Shown here: one piece after another, positions 35,287 to 44,662 of the stretch
How the letters are laid out: each line of letters starts with the position of its first letter
How positions within the stretch are numbered: the stretch's first letter is position 1
From: Bermanella sp. WJH001
Lineage (GTDB): Bacteria > Pseudomonadota > Gammaproteobacteria > Pseudomonadales > Oceanobacteraceae
Assembly: GCF_030070105.1 (NCBI RefSeq)
Contig: NZ_JASJOO010000002.1
Span: 868,001 to 932,000, forward strand
Reading direction: 5' to 3'
Length of the DNA: 64,000 nucleotides
Translations under genes and position numbers: made by a program
The notes under the pieces: generated by a model
Told to the model about the DNA's origin: nothing
The model's database searches: none
Seen by the model: only the letters and a program-made list of their open reading frames with translations

Positions 35287-38200
35287 TTAAGTGCTTTGTA
35301 TCCGTATGGGACGCAACTGCACCAAGCTTCCAGCAATAAAGGCTAACAATAACAACATTGCAAAACCTAGGGTTTGCCAATCCAATTCATCATTGGTTTG
35401 TGGCTGCTCAACTTGTTCTAGCTTTTGCCCTTCTACCATTTCATTGGCTTGTGAGGCGGCGGCTTCTTGTGCTAATTCTTGCGCAATTACATCATTTGCA
35501 CTGGCCAATAATGCTTCTAAACCAAAACCTTTTGCTTGTTGAGATAGGTTTTCTAAAAAGATTTCGTTCTCACTAAATACATTATGATCACGTTTGATTT
35601 CTAGGTAAGTCTCAACCAGTTGTTTTAACGTTTCCTCATCGGTTTCCCAATAGTCTTTACGTTGTGCTTCTAACATACGCTCAATCATTTGCGCTAAATT
35701 GGTTGGGTTCGACTTTTCAAAAAACTCGCGCATATCCATGTTGTACTTATCCTTTACATACACCTCTGCAAATTCTTGCCACTGAGCATCGGTCACACCT
35801 TCAGGGTACATCACCGTCCAGCCCCAAAAGTTATTCAAACGGTCCAACATCATGCTGGCACCTGAATACCCTTCCTTTTGTGCTTCTTCGATCCAGCGAG
35901 GGTGAAAACTGCGATTTCTTAATTCACGTGCCATAAAACGATTAAAGCTTTCACTGCGCTCTTCATTTTTTTCACGCAAGTTTGAAATCATCATTTGTGG
36001 GCTAGCGCCATCAATATTACGAATCGCCAACGCCATGCCACCAAAATATTGGAATGGGTCGTCACTGGTGTTCATACCATACAAATTTGACGAGCGACTA
36101 AACAATACCGCATCGGTGCCTGATAACGCTTTGGAGTACAACCCTTCCACTTGATCGCTCCAGCGTTTTGGATCACTACCAAATGCATAACCCATACGTT
36201 TAAGATACAAATCCGCCAGTTTGCCATCGCTCTCCCAAGTATCACTGGCTAATGCGGTATCGGCTAAACCACTGCCATAACTGCCAGAAGCGTTACTGAA
36301 TAAGCGCACGGTCGATAAATACTCGGCTTCATCTTCACTCACTCCTTCTGCCAATAAAGATTTTTTCAGTGCTAAGGTATTTTCATATATCGAATTATTA
36401 TCTTCTTTAAGTTTTGCCACCTGCTCTATGGCTTTGGCAATCATTAACATGACATTAGGGAACGCATCACGATACAAACCTGTCGCCGACGCCACTACGT
36501 CTACCCGTGGGCGCTTAAGTTCAGCATAAGGAATAATTTCTGTGCCCTTTAAGAAGCCGTTTTCATCCCACACTGGGCGCACACCCATGGCCGCTAATAC
36601 TTGGCTTTCTAGTACACCATGATGACGCATGGTTTCAAGTGACCACAACGAGAATGCTAATTTGTCTGGATACTGGCCTTTTTCTTTGTAGTGATTGGCA
36701 ATTAAGTCTTCAACTAATGTTTGCCCCACTTGCCAAGCCGCTTTTGACGGCACCTTAGCTGGGTTAAAGCCTAATAAATTTACACCGGTCGGTACTGAGT
36801 CATGGGCACGCACTGGGTCACCACCATAACCCACAGGTACAAACTGCCCGCTAAGGCCTTTTAACATGTTTTCCATTTCTTGTTGGCCGCGAATACGTTG
36901 TGCAAAGTCTTCAGCTTGCGTTAAAAAATCAGCCAATTCAGCGTTTACTTTTAACGTTTGCTTTTCAACAATGTGAGCCCATAACAATTTAAACCCAGGT
37001 GTGTCGTCTAATTGCACTACCTTGTTATCTTCTAGTTTTTGCGAAAACACATCAGGTGCTTGTTTTAATGTAATGGCCGTTTTTTGCTCAAAGGTTTCAG
37101 CTTGCTCTTTAAATTCATGGCCAAGCATTTGTGCAACCGTGGTCATTAAATGATGATCATTTAATGTTGAACCATAAGTGTGAACACCTAACGGTTGAGA
37201 TTCTTCCGCTAATTCATGCATATAGTCGTGTACAGCATGCATATAAGCATCAAATTCTTTTTCGATACGTGCTTCAGAAAACCCCACATCTTCAAAGATT
37301 TTAAGTGTGATTGACAACTGCTTGATATTGTCTTGCACCACTTGTTTGGTTTTACCCTCAGACAAGGTCATGTATTGCTCAAGTAATTCCTCAAGTTCTG
37401 CAAAGTCGCCGTAATAACCTGACTCCGCAAAACCTGGTGTCATGTGTGACAACATAACCGCTCTACCACGGCGTTTAGCCTGCATGGCTTCGCCCACGTT
37501 ATCCATCACAAATGGGTAAACAATCGGTGTATTGCCAACGGTTAATTGAGGTGCATCGTACATGCTTAAACCGCGCTCTTTACCTGTTAACCACTCTTGA
37601 GAACCGTGAGTTCCTAAATGAATAAACGCATCCGATGCATGCTTCTGTTTGGCATACAGGTAAACCGCTAAGTAATAATGATTAATGGGGCTAGATGTAT
37701 TGTGATAAAGCGCCGCATTTTTATCTTCATCTTCACTGCGACTCGGTTGTGGCATGACAACCAAGTTGCCCATTTTAATTTGTGGAATAACAAAGGCTTT
37801 TTCGCCATTTACTGTACGCACGTAAATATTATTTTCAGGGTTACCCCAGCGTTCAAGGATTGGCTGACGTACCGCTTCTGGCAAGGTGTTTAACCAAGTC
37901 AGGTAATCACTCACAGGCAGATAATCACTTAAGCCTTTTTCCATTAATAACTCTAAACCAGAGCGCGTATAAAACGGGCGTAACAATTGACCAACCGATT
38001 CAATCAGCTCATCGGATGTTTTTTCTTCAATGCTATAACCTTGCGCTTTAAGAGTCTTTGCGATATCTCGAATGGAGTCCGGCACATTTAAAAATGCCGC
38101 ACCCATGTTTTTATCACCCGGAGGGTAGTTCCACATAAATAACGACAATTTTTTATCTTTATTTGCTTTGAGTGACAGCATGCCTTGTTTAATGGCACGC

Positions 38201-39243
38201 TCAGCAATGGCGTCCACATGATCAAGCATCGGTACCTGATTATGGCTTTTATCAATGGTTGCCACCATGGTTGGGTCAATCACACCTGCGCTTTCTGGCA
38301 TCATTAAAAAGTAAGGGGACATCATGGCATTAATACCCGCTTGCGCTTGATCAAATGATTCACGATCACCATCGCGATACACTAAGCCATGTAACACAGG
38401 CACACCCACTGCCATAAAATCTTGTTTGGTTTTTTCAGCTTCGTGCAACATGCGGTAGTTAATCAAAGCTTGCACATTGCCTGTGGCAATTTTACGGAAG
38501 CCCTCACTTGCATCTGTACCATCAAAAAACATCGCAAACCCTTGGCCTCCTTGTTTTTCAATGGCTGAAATTGTGGCATCAATTAAGCGGGTTTGCTCAT
38601 TTTCAACGGCACTGCGGTGCATTAACACACCCACTACCGGTTTTGTCTGATCTTGTTTTAACCAGCTAAAAAAACCTTGTGCATCGGCGCTAATCAAGCC
38701 AGCAAAATCAGGGTGGTACACCCCTGTGGTAGGCACAACATGTAAAGAGCCTACTTTATTGGTTTGTTTAAAAAATTCATTACCTAAAAAAGCAAATAAA
38801 TTTTCATAGTTTTTACGCATCCCATTTTCTAAAAAATCATGGGCTTGAGTATATTGCGCCTTAGTAAAACCACGATTTAAACCATTCATACTAAAACCAA
38901 CAGAAATAGCCGTGTTTTCACACGCGTTCATGGCATTGGCAATTTCTGGGTATTGTCCCGCAGCAGCATCCGCACTAACAGCCTGTGTAATCACCACTTT
39001 ATAGTCACACAGCACTGCCAAACCCGGTTTTTTACTAAAACTGCGCGTACTAAACGCATCTAAATTTAATTGATAAGGCTTGGCTGATTCTTTTAAGATT
39101 TTAATTTTGGCCGAGGCTAAATGGCTATCCCCTATATATAAAATATCTTTTGCAGGGGCGGTATTCGCATTGGATACAGCCCCATACAGGGCAATCGCCA
39201 TCACGATTATGTAATTAATGATATTGTGTTTCATAAAAGTCAT
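35287..39243 (-). CDS. HmuS-like: large CobN-family protein, secreted and membrane-anchored
   Basis: The 1318 residues are of the CobN / magnesium chelatase H family (FMWNYPPGDKNMGAAFLNVP, FIHLGTHGSQEWLTGKERGLS, FVPVGYGGDPVRAHDSVPTGVNL, ASGSYGSGL, RSSNLYGMNTSDDPFQYFGG). An N-terminal signal peptide (MAIALYGAVSNA, about residues 15-27) and a C-terminal membrane helix (about residues 1284-1305) place the body in the periplasm. That is unlike cytosolic cobaltochelatase CobN. It is last in an ExbB-DUF2149-CobN operon facing a TonB receptor and a HmuY lipoprotein. This matches hmuS of the Bacteroidetes haem locus, where HmuS is linked to removal of iron from haem. No cobalamin genes lie nearby. 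ATG 39243 abuts the previous stop; ATG 39234 is possible. Confidence 0.82.
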   Translation of the reverse strand: MTFMKHNIINYIIVMAIALYGAVSNANTAPAKDILYIGDSHLASAKIKILKESAKPYQLNLDAFSTRSFSKKPGLAVLCDYKVVITQAVSADAAAGQYPEIANAMNACENTAISVGFSMNGLNRGFTKAQYTQAHDFLENGMRKNYENLFAFLGNEFFKQTNKVGSLHVVPTTGVYHPDFAGLISADAQGFFSWLKQDQTKPVVGVLMHRSAVENEQTRLIDATISAIEKQGGQGFAMFFDGTDASEGFRKIATGNVQALINYRMLHEAEKTKQDFMAVGVPVLHGLVYRDGDRESFDQAQAGINAMMSPYFLMMPESAGVIDPTMVATIDKSHNQVPMLDHVDAIAERAIKQGMLSLKANKDKKLSLFMWNYPPGDKNMGAAFLNVPDSIRDIAKTLKAQGYSIEEKTSDELIESVGQLLRPFYTRSGLELLMEKGLSDYLPVSDYLTWLNTLPEAVRQPILERWGNPENNIYVRTVNGEKAFVIPQIKMGNLVVMPQPSRSEDEDKNAALYHNTSSPINHYYLAVYLYAKQKHASDAFIHLGTHGSQEWLTGKERGLSMYDAPQLTVGNTPIVYPFVMDNVGEAMQAKRRGRAVMLSHMTPGFAESGYYGDFAELEELLEQYMTLSEGKTKQVVQDNIKQLSITLKIFEDVGFSEARIEKEFDAYMHAVHDYMHELAEESQPLGVHTYGSTLNDHHLMTTVAQMLGHEFKEQAETFEQKTAITLKQAPDVFSQKLEDNKVVQLDDTPGFKLLWAHIVEKQTLKVNAELADFLTQAEDFAQRIRGQQEMENMLKGLSGQFVPVGYGGDPVRAHDSVPTGVNLLGFNPAKVPSKAAWQVGQTLVEDLIANHYKEKGQYPDKLAFSLWSLETMRHHGVLESQVLAAMGVRPVWDENGFLKGTEIIPYAELKRPRVDVVASATGLYRDAFPNVMLMIAKAIEQVAKLKEDNNSIYENTLALKKSLLAEGVSEDEAEYLSTVRLFSNASGSYGSGLADTALASDTWESDGKLADLYLKRMGYAFGSDPKRWSDQVEGLYSKALSGTDAVLFSRSSNLYGMNTSDDPFQYFGGMALAIRNIDGASPQMMISNLREKNEERSESFNRFMARELRNRSFHPRWIEEAQKEGYSGASMMLDRLNNFWGWTVMYPEGVTDAQWQEFAEVYVKDKYNMDMREFFEKSNPTNLAQMIERMLEAQRKDYWETDEETLKQLVETYLEIKRDHNVFSENEIFLENLSQQAKGFGLEALLASANDVIAQELAQEAAASQANEMVEGQKLEQVEQPQTNDELDWQTLGFAMLLLLAFIAGSLVQLRPIRIQST

Positions 39244-39570
39244 TTATTGGTTGCTCTGTTTTTCATCGGCTGGCACGTACACCATGGACCCATCTTTCAT
39301 CTTGTAGGCGGTACCTGCTTTTTGTCCATTGCCTGAACCGACATCACCTTGAGATTGGAATTGTTTAATTTCATTGCCCTCTTTCACAATGATTTCCATA
39401 TTAGGCTCACCTTCATTTTTTATTACCGTTACATTTTCGCTGCTAAACGGGTTTAACGGATTTTGCACAATGGAAATAATTAAAGCGGCTATGATGACCA
39501 AAAATACATCCACTAAATTTACGGCGGTTGTAATGGGATCTAGATCATCTTCATCAGTTAAAAATTTCAT
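39244..39570 (-). CDS. DUF2149 protein (HmuV-like)
   Basis: The 108-residue protein has one N-terminal membrane segment (about 17-37) in the typical DDLDPITTAVNLVDVFLVIIAALI context and a soluble C-terminal part. It occupies the place of ExbD beside an ExbB-like protein. DUF2149 proteins accompany CobN-like proteins in haem and metal uptake loci. It overlaps neither gene: one base separates it from exbB and none from the CobN-like start. This is tight coupling. Confidence 0.82.
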   Translation of the reverse strand: MKFLTDEDDLDPITTAVNLVDVFLVIIAALIISIVQNPLNPFSSENVTVIKNEGEPNMEIIVKEGNEIKQFQSQGDVGSGNGQKAGTAYKMKDGSMVYVPADEKQSNQ

Positions 39571-39571
39571 C

Positions 39572-40108
39572 TTAAGCCTCTTTTACTGCTTTTAAAGCAA
39601 CGCCAATGGGCTGTTCATTGTGCAATGCTTGTTTTAAGTCCACTAAGTCTTGGGCTAACCAGCGTTTTTTAATTGATACCGCAATAAAGGTTAATGAAGC
39701 CGCTGCCAAAGCAAAAATAACCGCAGCAAACGCAATGGATAAATTTTCTGAAATCCCTTGAATATTGCCATCTGCCAAGCTTTTTAATGCGGGCCCCATT
39801 GGAATCATGGTGGCAATTAGGCCTAACATTGGAGCAACCTTGGTAACCAGCTTTAAAAACTCTAAACGTTTAAATGCAAATAATTCCAACTCATCAAAAT
39901 CCTGAATACGATCCTGCGCCTGAAAATAATGCAGTTCGAATCCACGGTTTACCGTTTTGCTTTGCCCTGCACGACGCTGCCACGCCTGAATGGCCACTCG
40001 ACCCAAACTGTAAAACCCCAAAAAGAAAACGAACAAAATTGCCACTAACACTGGCGCAAGTAAAAGATCGCTGATGCGATACATAAAAAATTCAATAGAG
40101 GAGATCAT
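39572..40108 (-). CDS. MotA/TolQ/ExbB-family proton channel protein (HmuU-like)
   Basis: The 178-residue form from ATG 40108 has three membrane helices: one at the start (SDLLLAPVLVAILFVFFLGF) and two in the ExbB core (KLVTKVAPMLGLIATMIPMGPAL; FAAVIFALAAASLTFIAVSI). The Pro/Gly-rich turn typical of the family lies in the second. It would form the energising complex with the DUF2149 protein. A longer start at 40162 is possible, but the shorter one fits the family and has GGAA upstream. It is the first gene of the leftward haem operon. Confidence 0.82.
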   Translation of the reverse strand: MISSIEFFMYRISDLLLAPVLVAILFVFFLGFYSLGRVAIQAWQRRAGQSKTVNRGFELHYFQAQDRIQDFDELELFAFKRLEFLKLVTKVAPMLGLIATMIPMGPALKSLADGNIQGISENLSIAFAAVIFALAAASLTFIAVSIKKRWLAQDLVDLKQALHNEQPIGVALKAVKEA

Positions 40109-40193
40109 GATTTTTTCCGGGAAGTGCTTAAGTTCAACAAGCCTCGCATGATTACTTTTCATACAAAGCTCATAATTATTTACTGCATTCTAT

Positions 40194-40208
40194 TGCGAAT
40201 GATTCGTA
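40194..40208. promoter_or_regulatory. Fur-like box 1
   Basis: TGCGAATGATTCGTA is a 7-1-7 near-palindrome matching about 10 of 15 positions of TGATAATGATTATCA. It lies between the divergent exbB-like and TonB receptor genes, so iron repression of both sides is plausible. Confidence 0.6.
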
Positions 40209-40238
40209 TATGCAATAGAATTGACAATAATTACTATT

Positions 40239-40253
40239 TGCGAATAAATATCA
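40239..40253. promoter_or_regulatory. Fur-like box 2
   Basis: TGCGAATAAATATCA matches about 10 of 15 positions of the 7-1-7 Fur model. It ends three bases before the receptor ATG, so bound Fur would cover the start region. A TTGACA lies at 40221-40226 just upstream. Confidence 0.55.
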
Positions 40254-40256
40254 TTT

Positions 40257-42272
40257 ATGAAAACCCACTGCGTTTCTTCTCTATTAATCACCAGCCTTCT
40301 TGCCACAAATGCCTATTGTGCCGTTGAGTTAGACACACAAGAGATTACGGGTCATACAAAACAATACCCTCATTTAAGCGAGCAGCCTGTGAGGGTCGAA
40401 CTCATCAGCCGTGAGGCAATTGAAGAAAGCCATGCTCTAAATTTAGCCGAGGCACTAGAGTATTCTGCCGGTGTGCAGCTGAAGCCCATAACGGGCAAAT
40501 CGGGAACGGGCGTATGGCTGCAGGGTTATGATTCCGATCGTGTTGCGGTATTGATTGATGGCAACCCAGTTGCAGCGGGTACCGGCAGCAGTGTGGACAT
40601 TACACAAATTGCCATCGGTGACGTTGAACGCATAGAAATCAGTAAAGGCTCAATGTCCGCCATTTATGGCACCAGCGCCATGGGCGGTGTTGTCAATGTT
40701 ATCACTCGTCAACCAGAACAAGGTCGTCAAGCTAATTTACGTTACATTGGTGGTTCTTGGGGGAATCAAGATTTACCTTACGGCACAGTGCCTTTTGGCA
40801 AGCAACACTTGAATTTAACGATTGGCCAAGCAAGCGGAAAGAATTCTTTTCAATTAGTCAGTGATACCCAGCTATCTTCTGGCTTTCGTGCACCTGACTC
40901 AAATGAATCTCAAGGTTGGGAAGGTTACAAGTCAAATGTCAGTGCAAAAAGCATTCGGCAGCTATCCGATTCAAGTACCCTGATGATCTCTCCTCGGCTG
41001 TATCGTGAAGATATTAAAACCATTAATGATAATTTTATTGGCGGTATTGGTAATGTGCCAAAACAGAAGGTTGATATCACTGACAAAAACTCACTGATTA
41101 GCGTTTTTGAAAAAGACAACGGTGACTTAGGCAAGTTAAAAATGACATACAGTTTTGAAGATTATCAAAACGAATCTCGCCAAGATTTAATCAACACATC
41201 CTATATAGAACAACATCGTATTACCGACATTGATCATCAAGGTATCACCGCTCAATACAATTTCAACCAAAACCATACTCGTTATTATGTAATCGGGGTT
41301 GAAGCCCTACTAGATGGCATGAACGCCACCTCCCATAAAAACGACGGGACCAATGAATCCGTAGACACCGAAGTTGATGATAAAACCCTAAAAAATACCA
41401 ATGGCTTTTTTCAGTTAGGGCTGCATGCCACACCGGATATTGAGCTGCTATACAGCGGCCGAGTTAATAATAACTCAAGGTACGGTACTGAGTTTTCACC
41501 CATGTTTAATATGCAATATACCCCGTTCATTAGTAACGAACATCATATCAATATTCGTCTAGGTGGTGGTTATGGTTATCGCACACCGACCTTAAAAGAG
41601 CTCTACCATTTTTTTAATCATAGCCACATTGGTTATGTATTGTTAGGTAACGAAAATCTTGAGCCTGAATCCTCAACTAACATGCAAGCAAGCTTAGAAT
41701 ACAGCAGTAATAATTTTAGACTAGACATGAGCGTTTACCAAAATGACATCAAAAATCTCATCGATTTTTATGTTAACCAAGATAAAACCAATGAATTATC
41801 CAGCGAATATGGCAGCGAAGTGGTCGCCAATGTCTATGGCAACATTGACCGAGCGCGCACACAGGGGCTTGAGTTTTCACTGGCGTATGAAATCGCACCT
41901 TGGTTAACCACCAACTTGGGGTATGCCTATTTAGATGCTATCAACAAGGAAACCGGCAAAGCATTAACCAGCCGACCTGAACACGATATAAAAACCAGTT
42001 TGGATTTTTACCTGACCCATAAAAATAAAGTGTCTTTGAAATATCAATATTATTCAAAGCAGTTTTCTGACGAAGACAATTTATTAGTCACACCTGCTTA
42101 TTCTCAATTTGATCTTAAGTGGAATTATTACCCTACCAGCCACATCAATCTTTTTGCAGGCATCGACAACCTAACGGATGTACAGCGCGATTTTTCGGTG
42201 GGCAGCGATCTTCGTCCAGAAGAAGGACGCTATGTGTATTTAGGCATTGCTCTGAATAAATTAATTTTTTAA
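40257..42272 (+). CDS. TonB-dependent haem receptor (HmuR-like)
   Basis: The 671-residue outer-membrane receptor has a signal peptide (ending near ATNAYCA), a plug domain (RVELISREAIEESHALNLAEAL, DGNPVAAG, RIEISKGSMSAIYGTSAMGGVVNVIT) and a beta-barrel ending in aromatic-rich strands and Phe. The His-containing segment YRTPTLKELYHFFNHSHIGY before LGNENLEPES matches the haem receptor signature region. It is co-oriented with the HmuY-like gene 36 bases on. The ATG has no Shine-Dalgarno, and an in-frame stop lies only 12 bases upstream, so no other start is possible. Confidence 0.88.
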   Translation: MKTHCVSSLLITSLLATNAYCAVELDTQEITGHTKQYPHLSEQPVRVELISREAIEESHALNLAEALEYSAGVQLKPITGKSGTGVWLQGYDSDRVAVLIDGNPVAAGTGSSVDITQIAIGDVERIEISKGSMSAIYGTSAMGGVVNVITRQPEQGRQANLRYIGGSWGNQDLPYGTVPFGKQHLNLTIGQASGKNSFQLVSDTQLSSGFRAPDSNESQGWEGYKSNVSAKSIRQLSDSSTLMISPRLYREDIKTINDNFIGGIGNVPKQKVDITDKNSLISVFEKDNGDLGKLKMTYSFEDYQNESRQDLINTSYIEQHRITDIDHQGITAQYNFNQNHTRYYVIGVEALLDGMNATSHKNDGTNESVDTEVDDKTLKNTNGFFQLGLHATPDIELLYSGRVNNNSRYGTEFSPMFNMQYTPFISNEHHINIRLGGGYGYRTPTLKELYHFFNHSHIGYVLLGNENLEPESSTNMQASLEYSSNNFRLDMSVYQNDIKNLIDFYVNQDKTNELSSEYGSEVVANVYGNIDRARTQGLEFSLAYEIAPWLTTNLGYAYLDAINKETGKALTSRPEHDIKTSLDFYLTHKNKVSLKYQYYSKQFSDEDNLLVTPAYSQFDLKWNYYPTSHINLFAGIDNLTDVQRDFSVGSDLRPEEGRYVYLGIALNKLIF

Positions 42273-42308
42273 ACCAACTATCAAAACACAACACAACTGG
42301 AGAACACA

Positions 42309-43478
42309 ATGAAACACACCTCAACTCTTTCCGTAGTTGCACTAAGTGCATTATTAACCGCTTGTGGCAGCAGCAGTGATTCAACTACCGATTCAGCTGG
42401 CACTGAAAGTCCAGTAACTGAAACGCCTGTAACTGACATTCCAAAAACAGACGAATCAGCTTCAACTGAAAATAGCTATGCTTCCTTTAATGCAATTTCG
42501 GCACCGGCTTATTTAAATCTAGAATCCGGCACGACGGTTACCAAAGATGAAAACTGGCATTTTTCATATCAAAAATACGTAGGCTTTACCGTGAATGGTG
42601 GCATTTCAGGTAGCGGCAGTGTTAGCGCCTGTGCCGCACACACCCCTGATGGTTTATATGACGCAGACGGCAAAGCGGTTCAAGCTGCATTTGAAGCGCT
42701 CACCCGTGATAACACAGAAGCCGCATTTAATGCGGTCACTCAAACCAGCTGTGACAACTTCATCACTGACGCCATTAAAACCTATATTGAATTTGGCGAC
42801 TGGGCCAGCTACAACCCAACTACACACGCTATCACCCTTAACCAAGGCACCGAAAACGGTTGGATCGTTCAATCTGCAAGTGCCGATGGCAACGGTCTTT
42901 ATAACTATGGCCGTGTAAAAGTTTCTGATCTTACTTACGAGTCAGGTGTGAGCTACACCTTGAAGTTCTCAGTTGAGCAATGGGATGAAAACGCGCAAGT
43001 ATTTGTAGCCGCAACCGAATCAGATGCCATTGATTTCACAACTGAGCGCCAATACTGGGACATGGAAACCAATGCACTGGTTACCTCAGCAGATGACTGG
43101 GAGCTAAGCATTGAACGCGCCGGCCAAGCATGGAACATTCAAGTAAATGCAGCTGTATCAGGTAATGGCACCGCAGGTATTGGTCATGTATTAGTGGATT
43201 CCGGTTCTGCATTTGATGTCACCAACCCTAAAGCCAGTGGTGATGACATTTATAAATTTTACACTGACTCAGCTGAAACCGCTCTTTCGGCTCCTGGTAA
43301 CTACGGTGCATTCCAATACGGTGTAGCCGGTGGACACAACATGTGGCCAACTTTCACCACCTACTTGTTTAAAGACGGCGATCGTTTCTTTAAAGCACAA
43401 GTGGTCAGCAACTATGGTGAAGATGGCACACTTGCAAGTGGCAACTTATATGTACGTTACGCAGAAGTAACTGAGTAA
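42309..43478 (+). CDS. HmuY-family haem-binding lipoprotein with two HmuY-like repeats
   Basis: The 389-residue protein has a lipobox (LLTAC, Cys19), a Thr/Pro/Ser/Glu-rich linker, then HmuY-type beta folds. Two related blocks are seen: WHFSYQKYVGFTVNGGISGSG (split at residue 80-100) with a Cys pair downstream, and DWELSIERAGQAWNIQVNAAVSGNG at about 259-285. YWDMETNALVTSADDW precedes the second. HmuY proteins sit on the outer membrane, bind haem and hand it to HmuR. The apparent tandem domain is longer than the roughly 216 residues of the Porphyromonas protein. The binding residues cannot be assigned by eye. Confidence 0.82.
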   Translation: MKHTSTLSVVALSALLTACGSSSDSTTDSAGTESPVTETPVTDIPKTDESASTENSYASFNAISAPAYLNLESGTTVTKDENWHFSYQKYVGFTVNGGISGSGSVSACAAHTPDGLYDADGKAVQAAFEALTRDNTEAAFNAVTQTSCDNFITDAIKTYIEFGDWASYNPTTHAITLNQGTENGWIVQSASADGNGLYNYGRVKVSDLTYESGVSYTLKFSVEQWDENAQVFVAATESDAIDFTTERQYWDMETNALVTSADDWELSIERAGQAWNIQVNAAVSGNGTAGIGHVLVDSGSAFDVTNPKASGDDIYKFYTDSAETALSAPGNYGAFQYGVAGGHNMWPTFTTYLFKDGDRFFKAQVVSNYGEDGTLASGNLYVRYAEVTE

Positions 43479-43489
43479 GGTTAAATACA

Positions 43490-43521
43490 CATCACATACT
43501 CCCCTATTGGAGTATGTGATG
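43490..43521 (+). terminator. Hairpin after the HmuY-like gene
   Basis: Perfect 13-bp arms CATCACATACTCC and GGAGTATGTGATG enclose a six-base loop, with a weak T tract after it. It ends the receptor-lipoprotein operon. Confidence 0.75.
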
Positions 43522-43585
43522 TATGGTTTTCTGCTACAAATCCGTTAACATGCCTGCTTATTAGTATTTGTATCAGGATACCTTA

Positions 43586-44404
43586 ATGGATAACCCAATC
43601 GCTTCCAGAAAACGCCGTATTATTGCTGTATTGATTGATTTTTGGTTAATCGGGTATTTAACGTCCTTAAGCATTTACATTCAATTTTTTGTCATCAAAA
43701 CACCGTGGGACACCGACCTCATTGAAGGTGTGATCAGTTTACATTTAGCAATGGGCCTCACTGGTTTATTCATTTTTCTATGTAAAGACACCATAAACGG
43801 GTTAAGTATTGGCAAGCTTTTAATGGGCATTCGAACTGTCAAAACGTCGGGCAAACCCGTAGATTTTTTCAGTGCAGTGTTGCGTAATCTGTCATTATTA
43901 ATTTGGCCCGTCGAAGCCATCGCTATTATTCTCAACTCAAAAAAACGCCGTCTTGGAGATCACCTAGCTGGCACAAAAGTAAAACGAGATCTAAAAATAT
44001 CAGGCTCGTACCGTGGCCTTGCCGCCATAGTGTTAATGGGGTTTTATTGGTTTACACCCAACCTGCCAAACATTGATTTTACCAGCCAAGACTTTAATGA
44101 TATTTCACAATATATTATCAAACATTCACAAGCATATGAGGTTGCCGAGCAATCTTTATATGAACAACCTGCCATTGAAAAACTCATCGGCTCTATCAGC
44201 GAAATTAAAATTGGGAATACTAGCAGCATAGAAACACACAATGACTCAGGTCATGCCCATTTAATTTTAGTCGCCATAGGTGAACATGCTCAACTGCCAG
44301 TAGAGGTAAGACTTAAACGCAGCGAAGGAAAGTGGCAACTCATTGAGATGCACTTTGAGCAAACTCAAAACGTGCCGATCAGTGATGATCTAAATAACAA
44401 ATAA
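43586..44404 (+). CDS. RDD-family membrane protein
   Basis: The 272-residue protein opens with the RDD signature ASRKRRIIAVLIDFWLIGYLTS, followed by two more helices, SIGKLLMGIRTVKTSGKPVDFFSAVLRNLS and KKRRLGDHLAGTKV. A C-terminal soluble domain of about 110 residues follows a further hydrophobic stretch. RDD proteins are of loosely defined transport or envelope function. The ATG at 43586 has AGGA seven bases upstream. Confidence 0.8.
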   Translation: MDNPIASRKRRIIAVLIDFWLIGYLTSLSIYIQFFVIKTPWDTDLIEGVISLHLAMGLTGLFIFLCKDTINGLSIGKLLMGIRTVKTSGKPVDFFSAVLRNLSLLIWPVEAIAIILNSKKRRLGDHLAGTKVKRDLKISGSYRGLAAIVLMGFYWFTPNLPNIDFTSQDFNDISQYIIKHSQAYEVAEQSLYEQPAIEKLIGSISEIKIGNTSSIETHNDSGHAHLILVAIGEHAQLPVEVRLKRSEGKWQLIEMHFEQTQNVPISDDLNNK

Positions 44405-44464
44405 AAAATGGGCTTAGGCTGCGGCTGCCCCACAAAAGATATGATCAACGCTTAACCAAAAAAC

Positions 44465-44579
44465 GTCATCCCCGACGCGCGAAGCGCTTTGATCGGGGAT
44501 CCAGTTCTACTTTTGTGAAAGATTTGAGTGTTTCATCGGTCAGTTTATGGAATTGGACCCCCGCGTTCGCGGGGGAGAC
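44465..44579. repeat. MITE-like element, copy 4 (115 bp), diverged
   Basis: The ends GTCATCCCC and GGGGGAGAC are largely complementary. It has an end hairpin CCCCGACGCGCGAAGCGC to GGGG and a second, CCCCCGCGTTCGCGGGGG, joined by an AT-rich linker of about 60 bp. The layout equals the three 12.5-kb elements in opposite orientation. Confidence 0.7.
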
Positions 44580-44662
44580 GTTGAGTTTCTGTTGATTTTC
44601 AAATTATGGGACAACCGTGGGCTCAAGCCCATTTTTGATAATTGGTAAAAACGATTTATCCA

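Noticed and set aside
35287-39243. CobN-like gene as cobalamin cobaltochelatase
   Set aside because: It has a signal peptide and a C-terminal anchor, there are no cobS, cobT or other B12 genes here, and it is linked to HmuY and an ExbB-type gene.
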